From assembly GCA_036504975.1 (NCBI GenBank), contig DASXUF010000020.1, forward strand, positions 1 through 34,770: a DNA stretch of 34,770 nucleotides, read 5' to 3'. This stretch comes from Candidatus Binatia bacterium (GTDB lineage: Bacteria > Desulfobacterota > Binatia > UBA9968). This document shows positions 15,804-23,752 of this stretch, in pieces (position 1 is the first letter of the stretch; each line of letters starts with the position of its first letter). The notes under the pieces were generated by a model that was given only the letters and a program-made list of their open reading frames with translations, searched no databases and was not told the origin of the DNA. The position numbers and the translations under genes were made by a program.

Positions 15804-16193
15804 ATGCTGCAAGTCAAATCCCTAAGAACCTTCGCGATCAACGCGAAAGATCTCAATCAGGCGGACAAGTTTTACACCCAACTGCTCGGCGGCGAGGTCG
15901 TGCGGCGCGTCGATCCGGACGAAGAGCAATTGAAGCGCGGCCGCGTCAAGGAAGTGGACGTGCAGCTCGGTAATTTCCAGGTGCATATCTTCGACGCGTC
16001 GAAGGCGCCGCGCCCGGGCGTGCCGCACCACACGATCATGATCCCGTGGAAGGAAAAAGAAAATACGCTGCGGGAGCTGGAGCAGTCCGGAACCAAGGTG
16101 GAAAACACCCGCGACCACCCCGACGGCAAGGGGTACTCGCTTTACATCAAAGATCCCGACTCCAATCTATGGGAACTTTGGTTTGCCGGTTGA
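15804..16193 (+). CDS. VOC superfamily (glyoxalase/dioxygenase-like) protein
   Basis: A 129-residue protein with one vicinal-oxygen-chelate module of two beta-alpha-beta-beta-beta repeats. Candidate metal ligands are the His pair in Val-Pro-His-His-Thr-Ile (about 74-75) and the Glu in Asn-Leu-Trp-Glu-Leu-Trp near the C-terminus. Asp-Pro-Asp-Ser-Asn is the usual turn before that Glu. An AAGGAGGAGG site lies directly upstream. Members include glyoxalase I, fosfomycin-resistance proteins and extradiol dioxygenases; the reaction here is undetermined. Confidence 0.83.
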   Translation: MLQVKSLRTFAINAKDLNQADKFYTQLLGGEVVRRVDPDEEQLKRGRVKEVDVQLGNFQVHIFDASKAPRPGVPHHTIMIPWKEKENTLRELEQSGTKVENTRDHPDGKGYSLYIKDPDSNLWELWFAG

Positions 16194-16200
16194 TTCATCA

Positions 16201-16755
16201 TCAGTCCTTCGGCTGCCACTCGTGTCCATGCGCCAGCCGGATGATCACCTGGCTCACCATCACGCTGTTGGGAACGATAATCTCTTCTTTCTCCGCGTTA
16301 ACGAGGACCGTATACCCCAGGGATAACGAATACACGGTCCCGGTCTGCACTCCCTTGGGCGTGTTCAGCTCGACCCGATCGCCGATGTGAAACGGACGGT
16401 AAAGTAAAAGTGAAAATCCAGCGATGAGATTGCTCAAGGTGTTTTGCGCCGCGAGTCCGATCACGAGCGAAGCGACGCTGACGCCCGCCAATAAGGCCGT
16501 CCCCACCGCCCGCAAAGCGGGAATCAGTTGCGCATACAAAATGAGGGCGACCAGAAATACGATAACCTGCAGGAATTGGCCGACGAAGCGGATCGCCGTG
16601 AGATCGGAAAAATGCCGCGCGCTGCGCTTGACAAAGATCCGCGCCAAACGGGCGGCGAAGAGCGCCGCCGTGAAGAAAACAACGGCATAGAACAGCGCCC
16701 CCGGCAGGGTTTCGGGATCGAGCAGGTTAGCGCGGAAATTTTCGATCAAGGACAT
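16201..16755 (-). CDS. Short MscS-family mechanosensitive channel
   Basis: A 184-residue membrane protein. Two hydrophobic helices (about 17-40 and 58-80) are followed by an Ala/Gly-rich pore helix with Gly-Leu-Ala-Ala-Gln-Asn-Thr-Leu-Ser-Asn and Pro-Phe-His-Ile-Gly-Asp, the MscS signature. A short beta domain ends with Ile-Val-Pro-Asn-Ser. It stops where the usual C-terminal alpha/beta domain would start, so it is about 100 residues shorter than Escherichia coli MscS. It likely releases solutes on osmotic down-shock. It converges with the VOC gene, leaving a seven-base gap without a terminator. Confidence 0.85.
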   Translation of the reverse strand: MSLIENFRANLLDPETLPGALFYAVVFFTAALFAARLARIFVKRSARHFSDLTAIRFVGQFLQVIVFLVALILYAQLIPALRAVGTALLAGVSVASLVIGLAAQNTLSNLIAGFSLLLYRPFHIGDRVELNTPKGVQTGTVYSLSLGYTVLVNAEKEEIIVPNSVMVSQVIIRLAHGHEWQPKD

Positions 16756-16780
16756 GGCGTCTCAAGGGAATACGGAATAA

Positions 16781-17453
16781 TCAACTCCCGTGAGCGCTCG
16801 GCTTGCGGGCATCGACGTATAAGGTGCCGAGCTTGCGCTTCTCGTCATCCAGTTCGGGATCGAAAGATCGTCTCACGACCGAGACAAACCCGGCCCGGCT
16901 CAAAATCTGCGCCAGGGTTTCGAAATCATACGCGTACTTGTGCTTCTTCCCCTGCCTGAAATGGTAATTCAGGTTGTGCATGCGCGTGTCGCACCAGGCC
17001 GGATGCCACCGCTCTCGCGCGATGCGAAAGTATTCCTTATCTATCTTCGCCGGCGTAGGCCGTAACGAGCCACTCGGTGTCCGGAACGCCGACGCTGAAC
17101 CGGCCTCCCGGCTGCAATACCCGGAGGGACTCTTTGAGAAAATGGAGCGCTTCGTCCGGGTATTCGAGATGTTCGAAGAAGTGCTCGCTGTACACCGTGG
17201 AAACGGACTCATCCGCAAACGGCAGCGGCTCGCGCACGTCCAATTGAAGGTCTGCTTCTTTGCCCAGATCGATATTGATCCAACCCTGCTTGAAGTTTTT
17301 GCCGCAGCCCACGTTGAGCCTGAGACTGTTGCCGGAGTAACGACGAACCCGCTTGAGCGCGGCGCGATGAAGCCGTTGGATGCGGAACTCCCGTGTCAGA
17401 TCGCGGAGGGCTCTTCTAAAACTCGCCGTCGGCTTGAAAATGTTTCCGAGCAT
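16781..17453 (-). pseudogene. SAM-dependent methyltransferase, frameshifted
   Basis: Two overlapping frames together encode one class I methyltransferase of about 220 residues. The first part (17453 to 17037) has the SAM-binding Leu-Asn-Val-Gly-Cys-Gly motif (residues 46-51), Ile-Asp-Leu at the acidic loop, and Leu-Lys-Pro/Gln-Pro-Gly-Gly-type post I motif. It ends prematurely after Ala-Gly-Glu-Asp-Arg. The second part continues Lys-Glu-Tyr-Phe-Arg-Ile-Ala and carries the C-terminal domain. The break is a GATAGATA duplication near 17037-17046: removing one GATA restores a continuous Ala-Gly-Glu-Asp-Lys-Glu-Tyr-Phe reading. It is either a real disruption or a sequence error. Acceptor unknown; the family often modifies sugars or lipids. 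Confidence 0.8.
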
Positions 17454-17503
17454 GTTGGAATCTTTCCCGCGCGCCCGTCGGTTTTAGACGTAAGGCGGTT
17501 TTT

Positions 17504-18022
17504 TTACTTGTTGCGCTTAACGCTCGGACCTTGTCCGAGAGCCGCGGCGACCAGGACGGCTTCGCCGATCTCGCGCCAGCATTCAAAGATCGCCTGGTTG
17601 AGGCCGAGCATCGGCTCCGAGCATTTACTAAGTCCGGATTCGATGCTTCGCGTCCAGGCCTCCCACTCGCCGCCGCGCTCCCGCCCCAGTTCCATCAGCG
17701 CGCTGATCCTTTCACCGGAATTCAAAGCAGACCAATAGCGCAGCGCGGCGCGGTTGCAGGCTTCGTTGCAGCGGATCAGGGCCTCCATCACGCCGTTCAC
17801 GTCGATTCCTCCGGACAAACATTGATCCGCCTGGTGCGCGGCGTCGGTGGCCTTGCCGAGGAGCGCGAGGATATCTTCCATGGCGTCGGCGAACGCGTCT
17901 TGCAGCGCGAGCGCCAATCCCGGAGGCTGCTCATCGACGCCGACGCGCTTGAGCGTGAGAAACTCCTCGCGCAATCGTTCGAGTTGTTCGGTCAACTGCG
18001 AGAATGAAACTTTGAGCGACAT
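17504..18022 (-). CDS. Helical protein of unknown function
   Basis: A 172-residue soluble protein I do not recognise. It is predicted almost wholly helical, with a leucine/glutamate heptad-rich N-terminal third (coiled-coil-like). Four Cys occur at Gln-Cys-Leu, Arg-Cys-Asn-Glu-Ala-Cys and Lys-Cys, and one more near the C-terminus; the Cys-Asn-Glu-Ala-Cys spacing might bind metal. There is no signal peptide. A weak upstream site and Met-Ser-Leu start are used. It follows a separate promoter region from the DUF2007 gene and precedes the methyltransferase on the same strand. Confidence 0.55.
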   Translation of the reverse strand: MSLKVSFSQLTEQLERLREEFLTLKRVGVDEQPPGLALALQDAFADAMEDILALLGKATDAAHQADQCLSGGIDVNGVMEALIRCNEACNRAALRYWSALNSGERISALMELGRERGGEWEAWTRSIESGLSKCSEPMLGLNQAIFECWREIGEAVLVAAALGQGPSVKRNK

Positions 18023-18085
18023 GATTTTAGCCGATAGCTGGTTTGAGAAATAGCTAGCACCAACCTAAGCGATAGCGCAAGCTCC

Positions 18086-18412
18086 TCATCTCCGTTTATG
18101 TGATCGCCCAGGCATTATCCATCCAAAAAGAACCGCCTCGAGCGCGAGACGGATCTTATCAAATAGGGAATACCCGGCGTCATGCGCCTCGACCGAACCG
18201 TGCGCCAAAAAATCCGTCAGCAGCTCTTTGGCCCTGTCGAAATCCTTTTCGTCAACGAGAATAGACTTGGCATTGAATGATCGAATGGCAGGTCCGACTT
18301 CCAGGGAACCAAAATTATCATTGCGCACGAAGTAGGCTATCCCTTCGGAATCGAAGAGGCCCTTAAGCAAAGCAACTTCGATTTCGTTTTTAGGCGAGTA
18401 GAGGTCAAGCAT
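18086..18412 (-). CDS. DUF2007-like small signalling or regulatory protein
   Basis: A 108-residue protein. The first 70 residues (Tyr-Ser-Pro-Lys-Asn-Glu-Ile-Glu-Val-Ala-Leu-Leu-Lys-Gly and Ile-Leu-Val-Asp-Glu-Lys-Asp) resemble the DUF2007 domain, a ferredoxin-like-fold module called a putative signal-transducing protein. A C-terminal hydrophobic stretch (about 84-100) and a basic tail follow. The function of DUF2007 is not established. No partner gene is adjacent. The stretch downstream of it, toward the methyltransferase-linked unknown, is short and empty; the gap on its upstream side (18413-18605) shows no gene or clear structure. Confidence 0.6.
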   Translation of the reverse strand: MLDLYSPKNEIEVALLKGLFDSEGIAYFVRNDNFGSLEVGPAIRSFNAKSILVDEKDFDRAKELLTDFLAHGSVEAHDAGYSLFDKIRLALEAVLFGWIMPGRSHKRR

Positions 18413-18605
18413 GTGACGTAGACAGAGACAGGCGGCTTATTCGGCCCTCACTCAAGGAGCCCATTAAGATCACTGCGAGAGTGAAATCACCGAGAGCGCA
18501 AGACAATCATGAGCTCCTTTACCATAAGGCAGACCCTGCGCCTATTGCTATCTTGCTGTATTTAGTCCGAGTTAAGAATGAGGATGATATCCGTCTCTAT
18601 CGCAT

Positions 18606-21600
18606 TCAGCCGACCGGCCTTGCTTGATGCGCTTTAAAGCCATGGCGGGCGCCGGAAGCAGAATCTGATTTAAAGATAGCAGGTCCCCGCCGCATATCCA
18701 GACGCTCGATATGATGGACGTTGAGCGTTACAGTCCCGAACTCCTCCTCGACTCTGCCGCGCAAGAGATAAGACCGACCGGCGGCGAGGAGCTGATAGAA
18801 CCTGCGATACGTGTCGGGGAAAAAAGTGGTTTCGTAAATTGCGCTCAGGTCCTCGAACGTGATGAACTCCATCGGCTCGCCCTTTTTTGTCTGGGTCATT
18901 TTTGCGCTGACGAGCCAGCCGACCATTGCGATCGATTGGCCGGCGTGAAGACCCATGTTGCGCGCCGGAACGCACGCCGCCGCTTGAAGCCGCGCGCGAT
19001 AGCGCTCCAGCGGATGGCGGCTCAGAGGAAAGCCGAAACTTTCAATCTCATGCTCGAGCTTCTGTTCTTCGGAGTGGTCGGGAGGATTCGGCAGGCTGTC
19101 GCCATATTTTTCCGCGGCGCGGGCATGGGCGCGCCACAGGAGACCGGGACGGCTCAATTCTTGAGCGATCGAGTCGAAGCATCCGGCCTTGATGAGAATC
19201 CGCGCCTGAGCGAGCTTGGGCTGCGTCCGCGCCCAGAAGTCGTCGAAAGATTCGAACGGGCCGGAGTTGTTCCGCTCCGCGATCACGCGCTCGATCCAGG
19301 TCCGCTCCAGGCCTTTGAGCTGCATGAAGCCGACATGAATCTTTTTTCCCGCGGCGGTGTAAGCCCAATCGCTCGCGTTGACGTCCGGCGGCAAAAACTT
19401 AACCCCCATCCGGCGCGCTTCGGAAATATACGCAAACGTCGGATAGAAGCCCCCCTCGTTGCTGATGACCGCGGCCATGAATTCGGCCGGATGGTGCGCT
19501 TTCAAATAGGCGCACTTGAAAGAGAGCCGGGCGTAGCTCGCCGAGTGAGGCTTGCAAAAACTATATCCGGCAAAGCTCAGGATCATCTTCCAGACCGCAT
19601 CGACCGTAGCCGGCGGTGCGCCGCGCGCCATGGCGTCGCGGAAGAAACGGTCGCGATAATCCTTGAGCGCGAGCCGCTTGTGTTTTTTATTCAGGATTTT
19701 TCTCAACTGCTCGCCGTCGGCCAAAGAAAATCCCGCCAGCGCCACGGCGACGTTGGTGACGTCTTCCTGATAGACCATGATCCCATGAGTCTCGCTCAGC
19801 GCCTTGGCCAACGCCGGATGCAGCGGCGCGTACGGCTTTCCGTGGGCGCGGCGCACGAACTCGTTGACGAAAGTGATGGCCGCCGGCCGGACCAGGGAAG
19901 AGACCATCACGAGATATTCGAAAACGTCGGCCGCGCGCCGGCGCTCCTCCGGCATGCGCGTCCAGAGTTTCTTCAAGAGCAGACGCGTCGCCGGAGATTC
20001 GATATAGAAGCATCCGATCGTTTCGCCGCGCCGGATAAGATTTTTCGTCGGCTCGTCGGAGACCGGATCCCACGCCGGCCCATCCAACCGCATTCCGGTA
20101 TAGCGCTCCGCCGCCGCAAGCGCGTCGCGCACGACGGCGAGCGAACGGTTGCCGAGCAAATCGATTTTAACGAGACCCGCCTCTTCGACCTGATCCTTGT
20201 CCCACTGGAGCATCGGGATTCCTTTGGCCGAGATTTCCACCGGCGCATATTTTCGAATCTCGTCCGGGACAATGACGATGCCGCCGCAGTGGAGCCCGAG
20301 ATTGCGGAAATGACCTTCCACCTGGAAAGCTCGATCGGTGATTTCCGGCCAGGGTTCGGGAAATTCCATCGGCTCGCATAGCGACTCGGCCCACGAGCGC
20401 GCCGTCCGGTCTTCCGCCAGGCGAAGAAAATTCAGCCGCTTGAGAATGAGCGAAGCGACGCGGTCGATCTCCGCCGGAATCATGCCGTACACTTTGGCCG
20501 TTTCGCGAAGGGCACCTCGGAGCGCCAGGGTGTTTTGGTTCGCCACCATCGCGACTTTCTTGCTGCCATATTGCTTGAAGACGGATTCGACGATGCCGTC
20601 CCGCTCGTCCCAGGGAAAATCGATGTCGATGTCCGGCGGGTCGTTGCGCGCGGAGTTGAGAAAACGCTCGAATAAAAGATTATGGCGGATCGGGTCCACG
20701 TCGGTGATTCCGAGGCAGTAAGACACGATGGAAGCGGCCGCGGAGCCCCGGCCGCAAGTGAGGCGGGTGCGCCGGACGATCTCTTCGACGATCAAAAAAT
20801 AATGGCTGAAGCCCTTCTCGCGAATGACGACCAGTTCGCGCTCGATGCGCCCGCGGACTTTCGGGGTCAGTTCCAGGTAGCGCTGCCGCGCGCCGGCGTA
20901 AACCTTTTTTTTGAGCACGGCGAATGCCTTGGCGTCGGAAAATGCGCGAAACGCGGGGAAGATCGTCTCTTTAAAATCCCAATCGGTGCGGCAGGCCGCG
21001 GCGACGCGGAGAGTATTCGATAGCGCCTCGGGCACGTGGGCGTAGTATGGTTTTAAGACCGATGCCGGAGCGAACCAGCGCGTGGGCGCGGCGCAAGCGT
21101 CCTCCGGCAAGCGCGAGAGCGTCGTGTTCAAGTCGATCGCGCGCAGCAGACGATGCAGCGGATATCCCTCCGCCGCTGCGAAATGGACTTTGTTCGTCGC
21201 CACCGGCGGCAAGCCAACAGCCCGGCTGAACCTAACCGCTTCCTGCATCCGGGGACCGGGCGTGAGCTCGACGTAGAGGTCTTCAGGCGAGCGTTCCTTC
21301 CACGTTGCCAGCGCCGGAAAATCGTCGGAGAGAACGATCAAACCGCGGCGATGCTGCTCGACGGCCTGAATCAAATTGAAAGACCGATCGCAATGGCGCG
21401 CGGAGATCAACCGGCAGAGATTCGCGTAGCCCTCCATATCTCCGACCAGACAAACGGCGCGATGCGCACCGCAACTCAGCTCGGCCCCTAAAATCGGCTT
21501 GAGGTCGTTTTGTCTCGCCGCTTCGACAAACCGAACGGCGCCGTACAACCCGTTCGTGTCGGTGAGCGCCAGGATCTCCGCGCCCTGGGATCGCGCCACC

Positions 21601-21680
21601 TTGCAAAGCTCTTCCAACGAAGAGACTCCGCTCATCGGCGAATAATGAGAATGGACGTGGAGGTGGACAAACGGAGTCAT
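18606..21680 (-). CDS. dnaE2: Error-prone DNA polymerase DnaE2 (ImuC)
   Basis: A 1024-residue C-family polymerase alpha subunit of the DnaE2 branch. The N-terminal PHP domain starts His-Leu-His-Val-His-Ser-His-Tyr-Ser. The catalytic aspartates lie in Pro-Asp-Ile-Asp-Ile-Asp-Phe (about 350-356), and a third Asp in Lys-Ile-Asp-Leu-Leu-Gly (about 504-509). Further on are the finger and helix-hairpin-helix regions and a C-terminal OB-fold. It is shorter than replicative DnaE and lacks its C-terminal tail. The ATG at 21680 overlaps the ImuB stop as ATGA. With ImuB it performs damage-induced translesion synthesis and mutagenesis. A 5' extension of the open frame to 22025 is inside imuB and is not used. 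Confidence 0.93.
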   Translation of the reverse strand: MTPFVHLHVHSHYSPMSGVSSLEELCKVARSQGAEILALTDTNGLYGAVRFVEAARQNDLKPILGAELSCGAHRAVCLVGDMEGYANLCRLISARHCDRSFNLIQAVEQHRRGLIVLSDDFPALATWKERSPEDLYVELTPGPRMQEAVRFSRAVGLPPVATNKVHFAAAEGYPLHRLLRAIDLNTTLSRLPEDACAAPTRWFAPASVLKPYYAHVPEALSNTLRVAAACRTDWDFKETIFPAFRAFSDAKAFAVLKKKVYAGARQRYLELTPKVRGRIERELVVIREKGFSHYFLIVEEIVRRTRLTCGRGSAAASIVSYCLGITDVDPIRHNLLFERFLNSARNDPPDIDIDFPWDERDGIVESVFKQYGSKKVAMVANQNTLALRGALRETAKVYGMIPAEIDRVASLILKRLNFLRLAEDRTARSWAESLCEPMEFPEPWPEITDRAFQVEGHFRNLGLHCGGIVIVPDEIRKYAPVEISAKGIPMLQWDKDQVEEAGLVKIDLLGNRSLAVVRDALAAAERYTGMRLDGPAWDPVSDEPTKNLIRRGETIGCFYIESPATRLLLKKLWTRMPEERRRAADVFEYLVMVSSLVRPAAITFVNEFVRRAHGKPYAPLHPALAKALSETHGIMVYQEDVTNVAVALAGFSLADGEQLRKILNKKHKRLALKDYRDRFFRDAMARGAPPATVDAVWKMILSFAGYSFCKPHSASYARLSFKCAYLKAHHPAEFMAAVISNEGGFYPTFAYISEARRMGVKFLPPDVNASDWAYTAAGKKIHVGFMQLKGLERTWIERVIAERNNSGPFESFDDFWARTQPKLAQARILIKAGCFDSIAQELSRPGLLWRAHARAAEKYGDSLPNPPDHSEEQKLEHEIESFGFPLSRHPLERYRARLQAAACVPARNMGLHAGQSIAMVGWLVSAKMTQTKKGEPMEFITFEDLSAIYETTFFPDTYRRFYQLLAAGRSYLLRGRVEEEFGTVTLNVHHIERLDMRRGPAIFKSDSASGARHGFKAHQARPVG

Positions 21681-22858
21681 GTAGTCCCCCACTCGATCGC
21701 TTTTTCCCCGTACCGCGAGCGGACGCGATCGAGCGCCGCCGCGAGCTTTTGCATCCTGATGCTCTCCGCCGAAGGCTCTACCGGGAAAAGAGGTAATTGT
21801 TTTTCCGAATTTTCCAGCGCCTCGGCTTTGAGCGCCATCTTGCGTATGCGGACGCGGCGCTGGAACGCGCGAAAGAACAAGGGTTCGAGACGCGGATAGA
21901 TGTCGCATTCCCAGTGGCTCGCGCGCTCCAGCACGGCCCGCTTGGAATTTTCCCAGCCATCGCTCTGCACCAGATCGAGCTTGATGCTCCGGCACAGCCG
22001 CTCGCTCCGTCGTAGCTGCCGGCAAAGTCGTTCGAGCATTCCGTATAAAATTGCCAACAGCGCCTCATCGTCCACTTCGTCCGGATTCAATGTATGCGAA
22101 ACTTCCAGCGACGGGCGGGACGACCGCGGCCACACCGGAGTTGGATCGAATCCCACCGCCCATTGCTGCATGAGTTTGGATCGAGAACCGAAGACCAGAT
22201 TGAGGTGATCCGGCGGAGTGACGGCGATCTTGCCCAGCGTGGCGAGATCCAACTCCGCCAACAACTCCAGGAACTCCGGCGTCCTGCCGCCGGAGAGATA
22301 AGGAAGCGCCGGCAAAAAAGCGACGGGCGCGGGCGCGAGAAATTTCTTCTCCGCGCCGGGAGTCACATCGTAAAGATCGGGAGGCTTCGTTATCGCATCA
22401 GCGGCGATGTGGGAAACCAGCTTATTGACGGCAACGCCGCCCACGCCGCTGAGTCCCCAGCGTTCCACGGCTTCGCGCTCCATCCGCGCGGCGGTGTCGA
22501 TGGCGCGGCCGAAAAGGCGCGTGGTGCCCGTCAAATCCAAATAAAAATGGCCGCGGCCGATCGGCTCCCAGAGCGGCGTAAACCGCCTGACGAGATCCTC
22601 GAGCGAGATGTGCGCCCGTTGAGCGGCTTCCCCGTCCGGAGGAATAATCCTGAGAGACGGGCAAAGGAAACGAGCCTGGTCCAACGTCATTCCGGCGCGG
22701 AGTCCTTCGGCCGAAGCCTCCGCGGATACTTCGAACAGGATTGATCTATTAGATGAAGGCGCGACGGCGACCGGCCGTCGTCGGAGGATACGTTCTTTCA
22801 AGCGAGCGAGCGCGATCTGAAGAGCAGGGATTTGAAAGCAGACGATCTGGCGGACCAT
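21677..22858 (-). CDS. imuB: ImuB, catalytically degenerate Y-family polymerase homologue
   Basis: A 393-residue Y-family-like protein. The first acidic motif, normally Asp-Met-Asp, is Gln9-Ile10-Pro11, and the Asp-Glu of the second motif is Gly103-His104 just before Tyr-Leu-Asp-Leu-Thr-Gly. The polymerase active site is therefore missing, as is usual for ImuB. A beta-clamp binding motif, Gln-Leu-Pro-Leu-Phe, lies at 354-358. In studied mutasomes ImuB links ImuA, DnaE2 and the clamp. ATG at 22858 was chosen over a TTG nine bases upstream. It is 48 bases after the LexA-like gene and coupled to dnaE2. No ImuA gene is present. Confidence 0.92.
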   Translation of the reverse strand: MVRQIVCFQIPALQIALARLKERILRRRPVAVAPSSNRSILFEVSAEASAEGLRAGMTLDQARFLCPSLRIIPPDGEAAQRAHISLEDLVRRFTPLWEPIGRGHFYLDLTGTTRLFGRAIDTAARMEREAVERWGLSGVGGVAVNKLVSHIAADAITKPPDLYDVTPGAEKKFLAPAPVAFLPALPYLSGGRTPEFLELLAELDLATLGKIAVTPPDHLNLVFGSRSKLMQQWAVGFDPTPVWPRSSRPSLEVSHTLNPDEVDDEALLAILYGMLERLCRQLRRSERLCRSIKLDLVQSDGWENSKRAVLERASHWECDIYPRLEPLFFRAFQRRVRIRKMALKAEALENSEKQLPLFPVEPSAESIRMQKLAAALDRVRSRYGEKAIEWGTT

Positions 22859-22906
22859 GGGAGTCAAAAAGCAAATATCGGCGGCTAAAATTTCCCACGT
22901 AGTCTT

Positions 22907-23446
22907 CTACTTGAAGTGGCGCACGAGTCCGATGACAACGCCCTGGATTTCAAAATCGTCGGCCGGCGTCACGCGGATCGGCTTCATGGCGTCGTTGGCC
23001 GGCCTGAGCTCGATGCGATCCCCTTTGGGATAATATTTTTTCACCGTGGCTTGCCCGTTGACGAGAGCGATCACCGTCTGGCCCGCCGAAGCTTTCGACT
23101 GTTTGCGCACGATGACCAGATCTCCGGACACGATTCCTTCGTCGCGCATCGAATCGCCGCTGATCCGGAGGGCGAAATTTTCCCCTCCCCCGGCAAACGG
23201 AAAATCGACCACTTCGCTTTGAGCGACGGGCTCGATCGGCTTTCCCGCCGCAACCGTCCCGAGCATCGGAATGCGCCGCGCCCGCCTCAACTGCTGTAAG
23301 GCGACCTCGACGACGCCGGGAATGCGCCGGGTGCCGCACTCGTAGCGGGTGACGGTCATCCGGGTCGTGCCCAGCTTCCCGGCTAATTCCTCCTGCGTGA
23401 CGCGCAGCTCGTTGCGCCGGATCTTTTTCAGCTCTTCAGGCCTCAT
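22907..23446 (-). CDS. XRE-type HTH repressor with LexA-like S24 peptidase domain
   Basis: A 179-residue two-domain repressor. Residues about 1-55 form an XRE-family helix-turn-helix (Thr-Gln-Glu-Glu-Leu-Ala-Gly-Lys-Leu-Gly). Residues 60-179 form an S24 peptidase with nucleophile Ser99 (Gly-Asp-Ser-Met), base Lys136 and a likely self-cleavage site Ala67-Gly68. Canonical LexA has a winged-helix N-terminal domain; this one is phage-repressor-like (C2/CI-type) and acts in a LexA-like way. Its position as first gene of the imuB-dnaE2 operon suggests it autorepresses the cassette and is cleaved on RecA activation. No ribosome binding site precedes the ATG, so the mRNA may be nearly leaderless. Confidence 0.87.
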   Translation of the reverse strand: MRPEELKKIRRNELRVTQEELAGKLGTTRMTVTRYECGTRRIPGVVEVALQQLRRARRIPMLGTVAAGKPIEPVAQSEVVDFPFAGGGENFALRISGDSMRDEGIVSGDLVIVRKQSKASAGQTVIALVNGQATVKKYYPKGDRIELRPANDAMKPIRVTPADDFEIQGVVIGLVRHFK

Positions 23447-23454
23447 GTAACCAA

Positions 23455-23483
23455 TGGCTACATCACTTGAAGGCTTCTGTCAA
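23455..23483 (-). promoter_or_regulatory. Candidate leftward promoter for the LexA-like/imuB/dnaE2 operon
   Basis: On the leftward strand a perfect TTGACA (23478-23483) is followed 17 bases later by TAGCCA (23455-23460), a weak -10. Initiation would fall within a few bases of the ATG at 23446. The -35 overlaps the ACTTGA-N9-TCAAGT palindrome, fitting repressor control. Confidence 0.5.
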
Positions 23484-23485
23484 GT
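23465..23485. promoter_or_regulatory. Candidate operator palindrome
   Basis: Six-base perfect inverted arms ACTTGA and TCAAGT are separated by nine bases and cover the -35 region of the leftward promoter. The size is right for a dimeric helix-turn-helix repressor. The likely binder is the LexA-like protein encoded just downstream, but this is inference. Confidence 0.45.
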
Positions 23486-23518
23486 CCATATTTGCGGGCC
23501 GAGTTTTCGCCCTAGGTC

Positions 23519-23547
23519 TTGACAGCATGGAGGCGGTACGTTAGTTT
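23519..23547 (+). promoter_or_regulatory. Candidate rightward promoter for the riboswitch transcript
   Basis: A TTGACA hexamer (23519-23524), a 17-base spacer and TAGTTT (23542-23547) lie about 20 bases before the SAM aptamer. A start near 23555 would place the aptamer at the very 5' end of the transcript. The -35 hexamers of this and the leftward promoter face away from each other, 35 bases apart. Confidence 0.6.
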
Positions 23548-23566
23548 TGAGGCTACATTCGCTGGA

Positions 23567-23684
23567 CACCTTATCCAGAGTGGCGGAGGGATTGGCCCGC
23601 AGATGCCACAGCAACCGGTTTCGTCGTAAGACGAAACGCTGGTGCTAAGTCCAGCCCCCGGTAAAACGGGGGAGAGATAAGGTG
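23567..23684 (+). promoter_or_regulatory. SAM-I (S-box) riboswitch aptamer
   Basis: The element has a perfect nine-base P1 stem, CACCTTATC (23567-23575) with GATAAGGTG (23676-23684). It also has the conserved core AGAG-GGCGGAGGGA-TGGCCC and GCAACC, a P3 hairpin with GTTTCGTC/GACGAAAC arms, the GGTGCTAAGTCC strand, and a P4 hairpin CCCCCG/CGGGGG. This is the class I SAM riboswitch layout. High S-adenosylmethionine should stabilise P1 and permit the terminator just downstream. The 3' P1 strand AGATAAG (23675-23681) can instead pair with CTTATCT (23700-23706) in the terminator, which would act as anti-terminator when SAM is low. It controls the E1-like and threonine synthase genes, placing them in methionine or sulfur metabolism. 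Confidence 0.93.
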
Positions 23685-23690
23685 AGGGTA

Positions 23691-23727
23691 AAACCTCTTC
23701 TTATCTAACAAGAAGAGGTTTTTTTTT
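23691..23727 (+). terminator. Riboswitch expression-platform terminator
   Basis: An 11-base perfect stem (23692-23702 with 23710-23720) around a seven-base loop is followed directly by a T-run to 23727. It is a strong intrinsic terminator and lies in the leader before the first gene, so it is a regulated attenuator, not the end of an operon. Confidence 0.92.
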
Positions 23728-23752
23728 GGCCGAAAATTGCCGAAAATAAGAA

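Noticed and set aside
18711-20381. 556-codon plus-strand open frame opposite dnaE2
   Set aside because: It is the antisense shadow of a GC-rich gene, Arg/His-rich with no domain; dnaE2 has clear motifs on the other strand.
21681-22025. 5' extension of the dnaE2 frame
   Set aside because: It lies inside imuB; dnaE2 starts at the ATGA overlap with the conserved PHP start.
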